A stretch of 64,000 nt of DNA, taken from the NCBI GenBank assembly GCA_046704385.1, contig JBJKSB010000077.1, forward strand, positions 13,840 through 77,839. The letters run 5' to 3'. The position numbers and the translations under genes were made by a program. The stretch comes from GH45 sp046704385 (GTDB lineage Bacteria > Bacteroidota > Bacteroidia > Bacteroidales > SZUA-534). The notes under the pieces are model-generated. The model saw only the letters and a list, made by a program, of their open reading frames with translations, did no database searches and was not told the DNA's origin. Shown one piece after another: positions 1-10,200 of this stretch (position 1 is its first letter; every line of letters starts with the position of its first letter).

Positions 1-782
1 ATCTTTTCAAAAAAGAGAACTGTACAGATGGCCGTCTCGATCCTCGTTTATACTGGACATTGGTTACCTACGAAAGTGAATATAGCAACTATACCGGCGT
101 GAAAACTGCGGCATATCCTGATGGAGATCCTCGTTGCAATACTGTTTATCAACAAGACATCACTACAACTCCACTATCGAATACTTCCCAGGGGGGTATA
201 TCAATAGCTAAGTTCACCAATGCAAGAACCAATATCTATAGTTCAATTACCAACGGATTGCATTGTGGAATAAATCTGCGCCTTATGCGTTATAGCGATG
301 TTTTACTGCGTGCAGCAGAATGCGAAAATGAAATAAATGGCCCAACACAAACGGCTATCGATTACATTAATATTGTTCGTGAACGTGTTGCTCTTAAGGA
401 TATTCAACTTTCCGACTTTCCGACTGCTGATGCTCTATTTGAACAAATAGCAAACGTTGAACGTCCAAAGGAATTCGGTTGCGAAAACGGACGTGGAATA
501 GACATAATCCGTTGGGGATTTTTCTACGATGCTAATCGTCTGAATCAGTTGGTTGAACATGGTTATTATAAGCTCGATGGTAAAGCCTCAACAGATGAGC
601 TTACAGCAGAAACCGCCAGCGCTTCATCGTTCCAGTACTACACCAAGGGGCATGAATATTTCCCTATTTTTCAATCTACTCTTAATGCCAACCCACACCT
701 TGTTGGTAACTCGGCAAACAAGAATATAGATAATGGGCCCGCTTTCTTAGAAAAATGGACTGTTCACCCTATTGTAAAGTAA
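1..782 (+). CDS. SusD-like glycan-binding lipoprotein, C-terminal part (5' end outside window)
   Basis: This is the C-terminal third of an outer-membrane SusD/RagB family protein, which caps a SusC TonB-dependent channel and binds oligosaccharide at the cell surface. The frame is open from base 3, so the gene begins upstream; a TTG at 60 is not a real start. Visible family marks are DGRLDPRLYWT near the left edge, LMRYSDVLLRAAECENE followed by the helix INIVRERV (the TPR-like part), and RPKEFGCENGRGIDIIRWG. The last block matches the SusD pattern of an E-R helix ending in D-hydrophobic-x-R-W/F. The chain ends with NPHLVGN, close to the usual NP-x-L ending. SusC should lie just to the left. 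The downstream GH43, GH51 and GH127 genes suggest arabinan as the ligand, which is inference. The gene ends in a strong terminator. Confidence 0.9.
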   Translation, partial: LFKKENCTDGRLDPRLYWTLVTYESEYSNYTGVKTAAYPDGDPRCNTVYQQDITTTPLSNTSQGGISIAKFTNARTNIYSSITNGLHCGINLRLMRYSDVLLRAAECENEINGPTQTAIDYINIVRERVALKDIQLSDFPTADALFEQIANVERPKEFGCENGRGIDIIRWGFFYDANRLNQLVEHGYYKLDGKASTDELTAETASASSFQYYTKGHEYFPIFQSTLNANPHLVGNSANKNIDNGPAFLEKWTVHPIVK

Positions 783-805
783 GAATCATTCATGTAAATT
801 AGAGA

Positions 806-851
806 CTTCCTTATCGACATAATTGTTATATGTTGATAAGGAGGTTTTTTT
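806..851 (+). terminator. Rho-independent terminator after the SusD-like gene
   Basis: A 16-pair stem (806-821 with 829-844, including two G-U pairs) and a 7-base loop are followed by seven T residues from 845. It lies 23 bases after the susD stop and 16 bases before the ATG of the next gene, so it would stop or attenuate transcription from susD into the GH43 gene. Confidence 0.85.
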
Positions 852-867
852 ATTAAACAAAATAGTT

Positions 868-2538
868 ATGAGATTTAAGCATTTACTGATTTCATCCATC
901 AGCATAATTGCTCTATCGTTTATCGGTTGCAAAGACGATAATGTTAAACCGGAAAATCCTATAAATGAGCCTGACACCGTCACAAATTTCACTATTCCGA
1001 CATACGCTGACGACTATTCGTCAATTGCATCGTGGGCAAACCGAAACGAGTGGAATCTGGCCAACGTTCATGACCCATCAGTTGCCTGCTATAATGGATA
1101 TTACTATATGTACGGCACCGATGCCTCCTATGGCAATGAGGCCGAAGGACACGGACATTTTCAGGGTAAACGTTCAACCGATTTGGTTAATTGGGAATGG
1201 GTTGGCGGACCTTTTTATGATGCACCCTCCTGGGTAGCCGACTCACTTAACGCTATTCGTTCGCGTATGGGTCTTGAAGCCATTGCCAAAGACAATATAA
1301 GATACGGCTTTTGGGCACCTGTAGTACGCCGGGTTAACATTGGTGGACAAGAAATTTTGCGTATGTATTACAGCGTAGTTATCGAGAACTATATTAAATC
1401 TGGTAAAGTCAACACCCCATCCAATTTTGATGGTAGCTGGACTGAACGCGCTTTTATAGGTATGTGCGAATCGACAGATCCCGCCGGGGCGGTATGGACC
1501 GACAAGGGTTTCGTTACAACTTCATCATCAGATAGGGGCACAGACTACAGCCGCTCAAGTTTGTCGGATTGGAATGCGTATTTCTACTACAATGCCATTG
1601 ACCCGACTTATATAGTAACACCCGAGGGGAAACATTACCTGATACATGGCTCGTGGCATAGCGGCTTCGCACTTTTACAGCTCGACCCGACAACAGGTAA
1701 GCCCCTTAACACACTCGGTGAACCATACGCAAATAGTGCAAGTGAGCTTACGGTACGTTATGGAGTGAGAATTGGAACCCGTACAGCTTCATCGCGTTGG
1801 CAGGGAAGCGAAGCACCTGAAATAATATACAAAGATGGTTACTATTATTTGTTCATGGCCTACGATGCCCTCGACGTGCCATACAACACACGGGTAGTTC
1901 GAAGTGAAAACATAGAAGGCCCATACCTTGATATTACCGGGCGAAACTTTACCGATGGACGTGGAGATTGTTATCCTATCGTAACACACCCTTATAAATT
2001 TAATCTTAGTTATGGATGGGTTGGTATATCACATTGCTGTATCTTCCAAAAAGAAAATACCAACGAATGGTTCTACATGTCACAAGGGCGGTTGCCTGCC
2101 AATGTTGGTGGCAACGCTTTCTCAAATGCTATTATGATGGGGCATGTACGTCGTATTGTATGGTGTCCGGCCTCCCCAGGCGAACCCGACAATCTTTGGC
2201 CAATAGCATTACCTGAACGTTACGCCGCCGTGCCCGATTACGGTACTATAACCAAAGATTCACTTATAGGAAATTGGGAACACATAAACCTTAAATACAA
2301 CTATGGCAAACAAGACGGTGCTTCTGCTCTAACCCTCAATGCCGATGGAACTATGTCAGGAGCACTAACCGGCAATTGGAGTTACAATGCAACTAAAAGG
2401 CAACTAACCTTGGGAGATGTTATTGTTTGCGTTGAACGAGAAGTAGATTGGGAAGCCAATCCACGCTGTGTAACATTTGTATATGCCGGAACTGAAAAAA
2501 ATCTAAACGCAACTTATTGGGGGAAAAAGAAAAAATAA
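868..2538 (+). CDS. GH43 arabinanase-type lipoprotein with C-terminal beta domain
   Basis: Likely a surface endo-alpha-1,5-L-arabinanase or arabinofuranosidase of family GH43 (five-bladed propeller, inverting). The ATG at 868 was chosen because it gives a lipoprotein signal peptide with lipobox SFIGC; earlier in-frame starts would add a non-signal leader lying inside the terminator. The GH43 triad is readable: base Asp69 (HDPS), pKa-setting Asp245 (NAIDPT) and acid Glu315 (GSEAPEI). Residues from about 455 to 556 form a separate small domain (LIGNWEHINLKYNYG to NATYWG) resembling the lipocalin-like C-terminal domain of bacterial extended arabinanases. At 556 residues it is much longer than a single-domain GH43. 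It follows the susD terminator directly. The family is near certain; polymer versus oligomer activity is inferred from locus context. Confidence 0.88.
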   Translation: MRFKHLLISSISIIALSFIGCKDDNVKPENPINEPDTVTNFTIPTYADDYSSIASWANRNEWNLANVHDPSVACYNGYYYMYGTDASYGNEAEGHGHFQGKRSTDLVNWEWVGGPFYDAPSWVADSLNAIRSRMGLEAIAKDNIRYGFWAPVVRRVNIGGQEILRMYYSVVIENYIKSGKVNTPSNFDGSWTERAFIGMCESTDPAGAVWTDKGFVTTSSSDRGTDYSRSSLSDWNAYFYYNAIDPTYIVTPEGKHYLIHGSWHSGFALLQLDPTTGKPLNTLGEPYANSASELTVRYGVRIGTRTASSRWQGSEAPEIIYKDGYYYLFMAYDALDVPYNTRVVRSENIEGPYLDITGRNFTDGRGDCYPIVTHPYKFNLSYGWVGISHCCIFQKENTNEWFYMSQGRLPANVGGNAFSNAIMMGHVRRIVWCPASPGEPDNLWPIALPERYAAVPDYGTITKDSLIGNWEHINLKYNYGKQDGASALTLNADGTMSGALTGNWSYNATKRQLTLGDVIVCVEREVDWEANPRCVTFVYAGTEKNLNATYWGKKKK

Positions 2539-2540
2539 TA

Positions 2541-2577
2541 AAAATAAAAAAGGGCATCAAATATTACTGATGCCCTT
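2541..2577 (-). terminator. Terminator of the leftward GH43/transporter/LamG operon
   Basis: A perfect 10-pair stem (2550-2559 with 2568-2577, core GGGCATCA/TGATGCCC) has an 8-base loop. Read leftward, it is followed by a run of T residues (the A-rich 2541-2549 on the plus strand). It sits 23 bases past the stop of the LamG gene. On the plus strand the stem lacks a T run, so it is not a good terminator for the gene ending at 2538. Confidence 0.8.
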
Positions 2578-2600
2578 AACACAAAAAAGGTATGTAACAA

Positions 2601-3566
2601 CTATTGTATTTTAAATACTTTTTCACCTACTCTTGATCCATCGCTGTATAGATCACTTTTAATATAGGCACCTTTAGGCAATCTGCTGTAATCCGAACCA
2701 ACTTTTGCTCCGGTAATTGTGAAATATTCAACACCAACAAGTTTACTGTGAGTATTAACAAAGTTTTCAGTAATTCCAACCGATGTTTTTGCCTTCATAA
2801 TAGCTTGAATTTGCTCAACAGTTAAAGCGCTTGTATAAATTGCTAAATCGTCGTATTTGAATGAAGTATCCGGATCATTCCAATCCCATGCCTGGTTGCC
2901 ACCTAAGCATACATAGTTTAAGTCTGCACCATTGGTAAACAAACCTTTAGCATAGCTTCCGTCAGCGCCAGTAAAAGCCCATTGGTTTACAATTACACCA
3001 TCTACGTAAACAATAGCTTCCTCAGGAGTTATTGTCATGGTATAGTAATGCCATTGTTCATCACCTAACCAGTCCATTGATTCAGTATTTACACCAGCCA
3101 CATTTTCTTCGGCTTTAAAATCGGTCCAACCCGCATTATTAAGTTGACACCAACCTCTGGCCTCAAGAACAAACATGGGCCAGGTATTTCCTGTAGCCGT
3201 ATCGGGTGCAGCACCATAGGCTGCAAATAAATTTGACCAATAGTTTCCTGTACCATCAGCAGCTATAGAACCTGAACCTAACTGAACCCACATGCCTATT
3301 GACATTGCATAAGTACTATCTTTAGTAGCAGTACTCATTAAAGTACCGGGTAATAATAAATAGTTTGCACGCCTTGTATCATTATTGTCATTGTTATTAT
3401 GATAAACTTTTCCAAATGAAGCATTGGCATCAGTTTCAACAGCACCACTTCCCATTATTGTTTCGCCACTAAAGTCGCTTTCAAAATCAAGTAAATAAAC
3501 GGGTGTTTGTGCCTTCACAGCAATCGTAGCAAGTAACACTAAAATAGATAAGTAGATTTTTTTCAT
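2601..3566 (-). CDS. Secreted LamG/concanavalin-like domain protein
   Basis: A 321-residue exported protein that starts with a Sec signal peptide (MKKIYLSILVLLATIAVKAQ). Residues from about 22 to 255 read as a LamG-type jelly roll: alternating strands, the conserved WHYYTMTITPEEAIVYVDG strand pair, and KYDDLAIYTSALTVEQI near its end. That is the usual laminin-G/concanavalin-like signature. The last 60 residues (VEYFTITGAKVG, LPKGAYI, EKVFKIQ) look like a divergent type IX secretion tail. It is the last gene of the leftward arabinan operon, 39 bases after the cytoplasmic GH43, and is followed by a terminator. No catalytic residues are apparent, so a carbohydrate-binding or surface role is the best inference. 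It could also be an uncharacterised glycosidase of jelly-roll fold. Confidence 0.7.
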   Translation of the reverse strand: MKKIYLSILVLLATIAVKAQTPVYLLDFESDFSGETIMGSGAVETDANASFGKVYHNNNDNNDTRRANYLLLPGTLMSTATKDSTYAMSIGMWVQLGSGSIAADGTGNYWSNLFAAYGAAPDTATGNTWPMFVLEARGWCQLNNAGWTDFKAEENVAGVNTESMDWLGDEQWHYYTMTITPEEAIVYVDGVIVNQWAFTGADGSYAKGLFTNGADLNYVCLGGNQAWDWNDPDTSFKYDDLAIYTSALTVEQIQAIMKAKTSVGITENFVNTHSKLVGVEYFTITGAKVGSDYSRLPKGAYIKSDLYSDGSRVGEKVFKIQ

Positions 3567-3605
3567 AATTATATAAGTTTTAAGTTATACATGTTGTTTA
3601 TTTTT

Positions 3606-4553
3606 TCAAAATTCAAATACAGGTCTTCCGTTCTCATCAAATTTTACCACCATAACCCTTGCATGCCGGTTTGGATCATATAAAGGATCACCAACAATTT
3701 CTTCATAATCCCTCGCATGATAGATGCATAATGCTGTCAAGCCATCTTCGGCAACCGTAAAAGAATTGTGTCCGGGTCCGTATATACCTTTTTCATAATT
3801 TGTCGCCAATACCGGGTATCGTGATTTTTTCCATGAATTTCTATCCAGTAAATCAGCATTTTCATCGGCTTCCATCATTCCTATGCAATAACATGCTCCT
3901 GTGGCACTTGCTGAAAATGTAATATAAATTTTGCCTTTGTTTTTAATTACTGCAGGCCCTTCGTTTACCCAGAAACCTATTCTTTCCCAATCGTAATCGG
4001 GTGTAGTAAGCATAAACTGAGGCGTTTTTAATTTAATGGGAGATTCCATTTCGGCCAGATACAGATTTGAAGCTGCAAACTGGCCGCCGGTTTTTTCCGC
4101 CCAGCAGTAATAGCGCTTACCCTGATTCTCAAAAATGGTGGCATCGAGTGAAAAATCGATGAATGTTTTGGGATCACCATCTGCAGCCTGCATTTGTCCC
4201 AATTCAACCCATTCATCTTTTAACGGTTCCTGACCTTGACATTCCAGAATATATGGTCTCAGTTTCCAGATATCATCAACCTCGCTACCCGCGAAGTAGA
4301 TATACCATTTCCCATCCAGATAGTGAATTTCAGGAGCCCATATGTGCTGGCTCATTGGTCCCGATTCATGCTTAAACCACACATTATATGTTTCTGCATG
4401 TGTCAGCCCGCTAATTGTTTTTGATTTTCTAAGCTCTATGCAATCATAAGTGGGCACTGAACCGGTAAAATAATAATAACCATCAGTATGTTTGTAAATA
4501 AACGGATCGGCACGCTGCTCTACCAGGGGTTTATTTTTTTCTGAAGTTTCCAT
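3606..4553 (-). CDS. Cytoplasmic GH43 exo-alpha-1,5-L-arabinofuranosidase (GH43_26-like)
   Basis: A 315-residue single-domain GH43 enzyme without a signal peptide, so it acts in the cytoplasm. The triad is visible with this start: Asp16 (QRADPF), Asp137 (FSLDATIF) and Glu198 (WVNEGPAV). The opening ADPFIYKHTDGYYYFTGSVP and the IELRKSKTI segment resemble the GH43_26 exo-1,5-arabinofuranosidases that release arabinose from linear arabino-oligosaccharides. The subfamily call is from memory of the motif, not a search. I used the ATG at 4553 rather than the TTG two codons earlier. The symporter gene ends 6 bases upstream, so the two are almost certainly translated together: import followed by intracellular hydrolysis. 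Confidence 0.85.
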   Translation of the reverse strand: METSEKNKPLVEQRADPFIYKHTDGYYYFTGSVPTYDCIELRKSKTISGLTHAETYNVWFKHESGPMSQHIWAPEIHYLDGKWYIYFAGSEVDDIWKLRPYILECQGQEPLKDEWVELGQMQAADGDPKTFIDFSLDATIFENQGKRYYCWAEKTGGQFAASNLYLAEMESPIKLKTPQFMLTTPDYDWERIGFWVNEGPAVIKNKGKIYITFSASATGACYCIGMMEADENADLLDRNSWKKSRYPVLATNYEKGIYGPGHNSFTVAEDGLTALCIYHARDYEEIVGDPLYDPNRHARVMVVKFDENGRPVFEF

Positions 4554-4559
4554 CTTCAA

Positions 4560-5906
4560 TTATATATTAAGTTTAGCTTTTATACCCTCGTAATATTTAT
4601 CTGTGATTTTGTAACGGAACATCAAACCGCCCATAAGCGCATGAAATAATCCGGGAATTACTGTTAACAGAAGCGCAAGACCCCATAGTGCCAAGCTACT
4701 TTGTACCTCCGCCTTAGGAACATAGTCAAAAATATCAAGCAAATAACCCAGGGCAAATCCAGCTAATCCTGCACCCGCCTTTTGAGCAAATGAAATACCT
4801 CCATATGCAAGGCCTGAAACCCGTTTCCCGGTTTCAGCATGTCCGTAATCTACGGCTTCAGGTATAGCCGACCAGAATATAGGTGCCTGTAAATCGACTA
4901 TAAAAGAGAGTATAAAATAAAATGGGAAAGCCAGCATTTTATTTCCGGGCCTAACCGACAATAGCATTATCACACTTAATATCCCCACTGCAATCTGTGA
5001 CCATTTGAAAAGTTTCACTTTACAATAGTATTTGGTAATATAATTCGAAGCGGGCATGGCCAGTATTGCCGCAATAACCCCCGTTGTTAAAAAAGCCGCC
5101 CCTGTTTTTTCATCACCTCCCAGGTAATATTTTGCGTAAAATAATGCAACAGAATTACGAAGTACGTAACCCACAGTTCCGACAAAGCAGACATAGAACA
5201 GAATCTTCCACTGGGTGTTTTTAAAAAGTAACCTAAGTTGCTCGATAAAAGGTTTTTTATCTATTATATGCTCTATGCGTTCTTTTGTAGTAAAGAAGCA
5301 GAATAAGAAAAGTAAAATACTAAGAAACGCAAATATTCCCATGGCAAGCTGGTATCCTCTTGCCGGATCATTTTGCCCCAATGTTTTTGATAAAACTGGA
5401 ACCAAAGCACCTACAGCAAGACCTGCAACTTTTGCCAGGAAAAGCCGGTACCCGTTTGCCGATAAACTGTCCTGTGAATCGTTGGTAAGCACACTGATAA
5501 AGGAAATATAAGGAATTGTCACGGAGGTAAACACAAGGGTCATAAAAATGTAAGTGCTATAGGCATAAATAAGCTTACCGGCATACTCGAAATCCGGAGT
5601 TGTGAAGGTCAGGAAAACCGAGATACCAAAAGGCAACGCTAAAAACAGGAAATAAGGTCTGAATCGGCCCCATCTTTTTGATTTATACTTATCGGTTATA
5701 AGTCCCATAAGCGGATCAGTTATCGCATCAATAAGCCTCACCAGCAGAAATAAGATACCCATGTCTCTGGGTTTGAGACCAAATATTTCTACATAATAAA
5801 AACTTATAATCAGGACCATTGAGGAAAAAACAACGTTTACGGCAGCATCTCCTGAACCATATCCTATTTTTTCGAGTACACTTAACTTTTGATTTTGAGG
5901 TTTCAT
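4560..5906 (-). CDS. GPH-family sugar:cation symporter (MFS superfamily)
   Basis: A 448-residue inner-membrane transporter with about 12 hydrophobic spans. The N-terminal KIGYGSGDAAVNVVFSS and the loop DAITDPLMGLITDKYKSKRWG carry the hallmark of the glycoside-pentoside-hexuronide family (MelB, XylP, UidB), including the cation-site aspartates of helices II and IV and the conserved K/R-W-G-R-x-R-P after helix II. It ends in a short cytoplasmic tail and has no fused IIA domain. It lies between two GH43 genes, 84 bases after one and 6 bases before the other, so arabinose or short arabino-oligosaccharides are the inferred substrates, driven by Na+ or H+. This inner-membrane step complements outer-membrane SusC/D import. 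Confidence 0.88.
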   Translation of the reverse strand: MKPQNQKLSVLEKIGYGSGDAAVNVVFSSMVLIISFYYVEIFGLKPRDMGILFLLVRLIDAITDPLMGLITDKYKSKRWGRFRPYFLFLALPFGISVFLTFTTPDFEYAGKLIYAYSTYIFMTLVFTSVTIPYISFISVLTNDSQDSLSANGYRLFLAKVAGLAVGALVPVLSKTLGQNDPARGYQLAMGIFAFLSILLFLFCFFTTKERIEHIIDKKPFIEQLRLLFKNTQWKILFYVCFVGTVGYVLRNSVALFYAKYYLGGDEKTGAAFLTTGVIAAILAMPASNYITKYYCKVKLFKWSQIAVGILSVIMLLSVRPGNKMLAFPFYFILSFIVDLQAPIFWSAIPEAVDYGHAETGKRVSGLAYGGISFAQKAGAGLAGFALGYLLDIFDYVPKAEVQSSLALWGLALLLTVIPGLFHALMGGLMFRYKITDKYYEGIKAKLNI

Positions 5907-5990
5907 AAATTCTGAAAATATGTATAAAACATTTAAAATTGTGGGGTAGTCTCCTGCCTGTCTTTCCAGGCATTTAATACTTGTTAAAAA

Positions 5991-6989
5991 CTATTTTTTA
6001 TAATATTCTTTAATATAAGGCCATCCTTCCTGATCCCAGTCTAAAAGATGTACCAATAGTTTTGGTTTCCCTCTGTCATGAGCATCATAACCATGACTAA
6101 ACATATAATACTGACCATCGAAGTTGTAAACAGAGTTATGGCCAATAGCATAAAAATCATCATTCCCTTCAATAAATAAAGTTCCTCCACCTTTTAGCAT
6201 GGGTACACCGTCTTTATCCACATAAGGTCCCGTTACGCAATCAGAACGTCCCACCCGCACATTATAAGTACTCCTGGACCCCCGACAACATAGATCGAAT
6301 GAAACAAATAAATAATAATAGTCACCTTTTTTTATGATAAACGGACCTTCAATAGCTCCATTGCCTGCATCGGAATCCTTTAGCCCAAAATTACGCTCAC
6401 GGGCTGCAATGGTATACCATTCCTGGGGTTGTGCAATTGAGAAAAGATCTGCATTTAATTTAACCAACTTAATACCACCCCAAAAGGAACCAAAAGCTAA
6501 CCAGGGCTCATTATTTTCATCGAGAATAAGGTTGGGATCAATTGCATTCCAGTTATCACGACCGGGGTGAGACTCAATTACTATTCCATGATCTTCCCAC
6601 TTATAATCTTTATTTTTTTTATCAAGTGTAATGTTCGTGGCAACACCAATGCACGAAAGGTTACTTCCAAAAGAAGAAATGGAATAATACAAATAATATT
6701 TTCCATTATGGAATGAGATATCCGGAGCCCAAATATGGCCGTCAAACCTGGGTACTTCTTCTTTAAACCATTTTGGCATTGGATCAAAAAGAGGAGTATC
6801 AGATTTTGTCCAGTTTATCTTATCGTTTGAAACTGCAGATTCAATACCTGGTCCGGTACCAAAAATATAATATTTGCCTTCGGCTTCAATGGCCACAGGG
6901 TCGTGTATAATAATCTGTTTGCTTTGAGCTTTGCAGCTTGAAATAGAAGCCAGAAGCAGTACAATAAAACTCAATTTTAACTTCACCAT
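5991..6989 (-). CDS. GH43 endo-alpha-1,5-L-arabinanase-like lipoprotein
   Basis: A 332-residue GH43 enzyme close in layout to classical endo-arabinanases (single five-bladed propeller). A lipobox (SISSC, Cys19) marks it as a lipoprotein, in the periplasm or on the surface. Catalytic residues are Asp30 (IIHDPVAI), Asp151 (NAIDPNLI) and Glu214 (GAIEGPFI). The blocks AFGSFWGGIKLV and SFDLCCRGSRSTYNVRVGRS are typical of arabinan endo-1,5-alpha-L-arabinosidases, where the CC-R-G-x-x-STY stretch lines the substrate groove. It is the first gene of a four-gene leftward operon (this gene, symporter, cytoplasmic GH43, LamG) and is divergent from the HTCS regulator. It presumably makes arabino-oligosaccharides for the downstream transporter. 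Confidence 0.9.
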   Translation of the reverse strand: MVKLKLSFIVLLLASISSCKAQSKQIIIHDPVAIEAEGKYYIFGTGPGIESAVSNDKINWTKSDTPLFDPMPKWFKEEVPRFDGHIWAPDISFHNGKYYLYYSISSFGSNLSCIGVATNITLDKKNKDYKWEDHGIVIESHPGRDNWNAIDPNLILDENNEPWLAFGSFWGGIKLVKLNADLFSIAQPQEWYTIAARERNFGLKDSDAGNGAIEGPFIIKKGDYYYLFVSFDLCCRGSRSTYNVRVGRSDCVTGPYVDKDGVPMLKGGGTLFIEGNDDFYAIGHNSVYNFDGQYYMFSHGYDAHDRGKPKLLVHLLDWDQEGWPYIKEYYKK

Positions 6990-7253
6990 ATTTTTAATAT
7001 TTAATAGTTTTGCTCACAGCATCTACTTAAAGTAAATAAGCCATGTTATTTCAGGTTAATTTTCTCTTTTTTACTTCATCATTTTTTGTTCATTAATAAT
7101 TTTTATAGATGTCCAGTCCAAAATTACAATGCTAATTAAATAGCGAAGTGGACTTTTGTTCCAACCATGAGGATTATTCATTAAACGTGATTATATATTA
7201 AAATAAGATTGCTTATTTTTAGGAGTCATTCACAAGCTTCAAAAAGAAAAGTT
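6990..7253. promoter_or_regulatory. Divergent intergenic region between the arabinan operon and its HTCS gene
   Basis: These 264 AT-rich bases hold no frame of their own and must carry the promoters of the leftward GH43 operon and the rightward HTCS gene. A 6-base inverted repeat AGTCCA/TGGACT (7115-7120 and 7149-7154) is visible but short. I could not place a convincing Bacteroidota -33/-7 pair. Confidence 0.4.
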
Positions 7254-10200
7254 ATGCGCAAAATTTTTGCTGTTATAATCATGGTGGTTCTTAAAACCGG
7301 TAGTTTCCAACTTTTTGGACAAATTCAAAATTCTCTGAACTACCGTTTTCAATATCTAATGATTGAAGACGGATTACCCCAAAATACCATAACATGCATA
7401 ACTAAAGATAATTATGGATTTATGTGGTTTGGTACCAATAGTGGAATTTGTCGGTACGATTCCTATAATTTTGAAACTTTTGAGGCTGATGAATCAACTG
7501 AGAATGCGCTTCCTGATAATTTAATCCGATCAGTGGCCAGTGGAAATAACAACCTGGTTTGGATAGGTTCATCTAAGGGTCTTAGCTATTTTGATCATGA
7601 ATCGAAGCAAATTTCACAATTTACAGATACTAATGAATTTGGAGAAAGGATATTACGGGTAAATTCAATTGTGGTTCGTAGCAGGGAAATTTGGGTGGGA
7701 ACTGAAAACCAGGGAATTTTCCTGCTTAAACCTGGCAACGGAAAATACAAAATTGTGCTACACTTATGTGAGAGAAACCGTAACCTCACTGAGAATCAAA
7801 TAAATGTTATTTATAAAACCAGGGATGATAAAATTTATGCCGGAAGCCCAACCGGATATTATATTTTTAATACCGAAGCTAAATCATTTTTTGCACCCGG
7901 ACAGGGGCAAAACCTTCCTCCGCAAACAAATGTGAATGATATATTTCAGGACAGAGGCGGGAATTTTTATTTTTCAACCTCCAATGGTTTATTTATGCTG
8001 TCGGATTCTACGCATAATCTGATCTATTTTGCTCCTGATATAACCGGATCAAACACATTACACCACGCTACCGTAAATATGGTCAGGCAGGATATTTCAG
8101 GTCAGATTCTGATAGCTACCCTGGGCGGGATGCAGGTATTAGATCCTGAAAAAGGGACATTTTATTCTTTTCCTGAGGAAGGGCCAACAAATTTTACGAT
8201 CAATAACCAGTTTATTAATACTATTTTTTGTGACCAGGATGGAAATGTATGGGTAGGTACAGAGAAAGGTGGAATAAATAAATTCAATGTATACCAGAAT
8301 CCTTTTGGATTTATTACCCATAATCCAAATAATCCAAATGGTTTGAATGCAAATACAATAAATTCGGTTTATAAAGAAAACAACTTGCTGTGGATTGGAA
8401 CCGCCGGTGGTGGATTAAATCTTTATAATACAGCCTCTGATAAATTTTATCATTTTACCCTTCAGGCAAATAATCAGCAGTCGATGAGTAGCGATTACGT
8501 TACTTCAATTACACGTGGCAATGATGGAATTTTATATGCAGGTACTTGGGGGGGAGGACTTAATGCGCTACAAACCAAGGGAACCCATGTAACTATCCAT
8601 CGGATTACGAGTTCAGATCCAGGTTACACGAACAACCTGGTTGATGGATTTGTATCTTCCATTATAAATAATCCTCAGGGATATTTGTTAATTGGGACAC
8701 AGGGAGGATTATCCATGCTCGACTATCGTACCCATAAATTTACTACGTTGATAGCTCCTGTGGATTTTACGCCTCAGCTCTCTGAAATTGGATGTATGTT
8801 GTTGGATAAAAAGGGATATTACTGGCTGGGTACACGAAATGGATTATTTCGTTTTCCTCAAAGTTCGCTACGCGAAACAAGAGACAACGAATTTATAATC
8901 AGCCAGCTTGAATTTTATAAGCATGAAACTCAGAGATCGGCTTCACTACCCGGAGACTATGTTATTTCGCTTATGGAAGATTCGGAAGGCAATATCTGGG
9001 TGGGTACTTATGGTAATGGATTGGCTAAATCAAAATTCAATAAGGATGGAGCATTGGCATTTGAAACCTTTTCGGTAACTCAGGGATTATCGAACAATGT
9101 AGTTTATGGCATACAGGAAGACGATCACAAACGCATCTGGATCAGTACCGATTATGGTTTATCTATGTTAAACACATCAGATAATGCCATTCGGAATTTT
9201 TATAAGCAGGATGGTTTGTTAAATAACCAGTTTTACTGGTCGGCATCGTACAAAAGTTCTGATGGAACACTGTATTTTGGAGGTGTTGAGGGACTTAATT
9301 ATTTCAATCCTGAGGATTTTCATGAGTATAAATATTTTCCGGTACCTAAAATTACCAAATTTCGGATCTATAACCAGGAAGTGAATCCGGGTGAGAAGTT
9401 TCATAATAATATAGTTATCAACAAGCCTGTTTATGATGTTGATACTATATTTCTTACCTATAAGGATAACAACATTTCATTCGATTTTTCATCATTTGAT
9501 TATTACCTGCCTGCAAAATCTAAATATGCGTATATGATGACCGGGGTAGAAAAAGATTGGATTACAGTTCCGGCACAGCGTCGCTTTGCCAGTTATAATA
9601 ACCTGGAGGGTGGAACTTATACTTTTTTGTTGAAAGCTTCAAATTGTGATGGTATCTGGAATGAAAATCCTACCAAAATAACCATTGTGGTTACTCCGCC
9701 TTTTTGGAAAACTACCTGGTTCACAATCGGTCTTTTTTTAGTTGTTGCCTTGCTTTCCTATCTGTTTATTATGTACCAGATGCGACGGATTATAGCTCAA
9801 AAGAAATTGTTGGAAGAAAAAGTTCAGCGCCGGACTCAGAAAATTGAGGACCAGAAGATAATGCTTGAAAAACAAGCGGAAGAGCTAACCGAGAATAACA
9901 ATCAATTGGAATATCGACAAAAGCAAATTGAACAACAAAAAGAAGAACTGGAAACAAAAAACAATGAGATTTCAAAGCAGAGAGATGAATTAATTTTATT
10001 GAACGAAAAAGTAAATGAAATCAATCAATTACAATTGAGGTTTTTTACCAATATTTCTCATGAATTTCAAACCCCGTTAACCTTGATTATATCGCCAATT
10101 GAGCGTTTGATTAAACAAATTAAATCCGATGATGAAACACTCCATTTACTTTCCATAATAAATAGAAATGCGCATCGGTTATTAATGCTTATTCGTCAAT

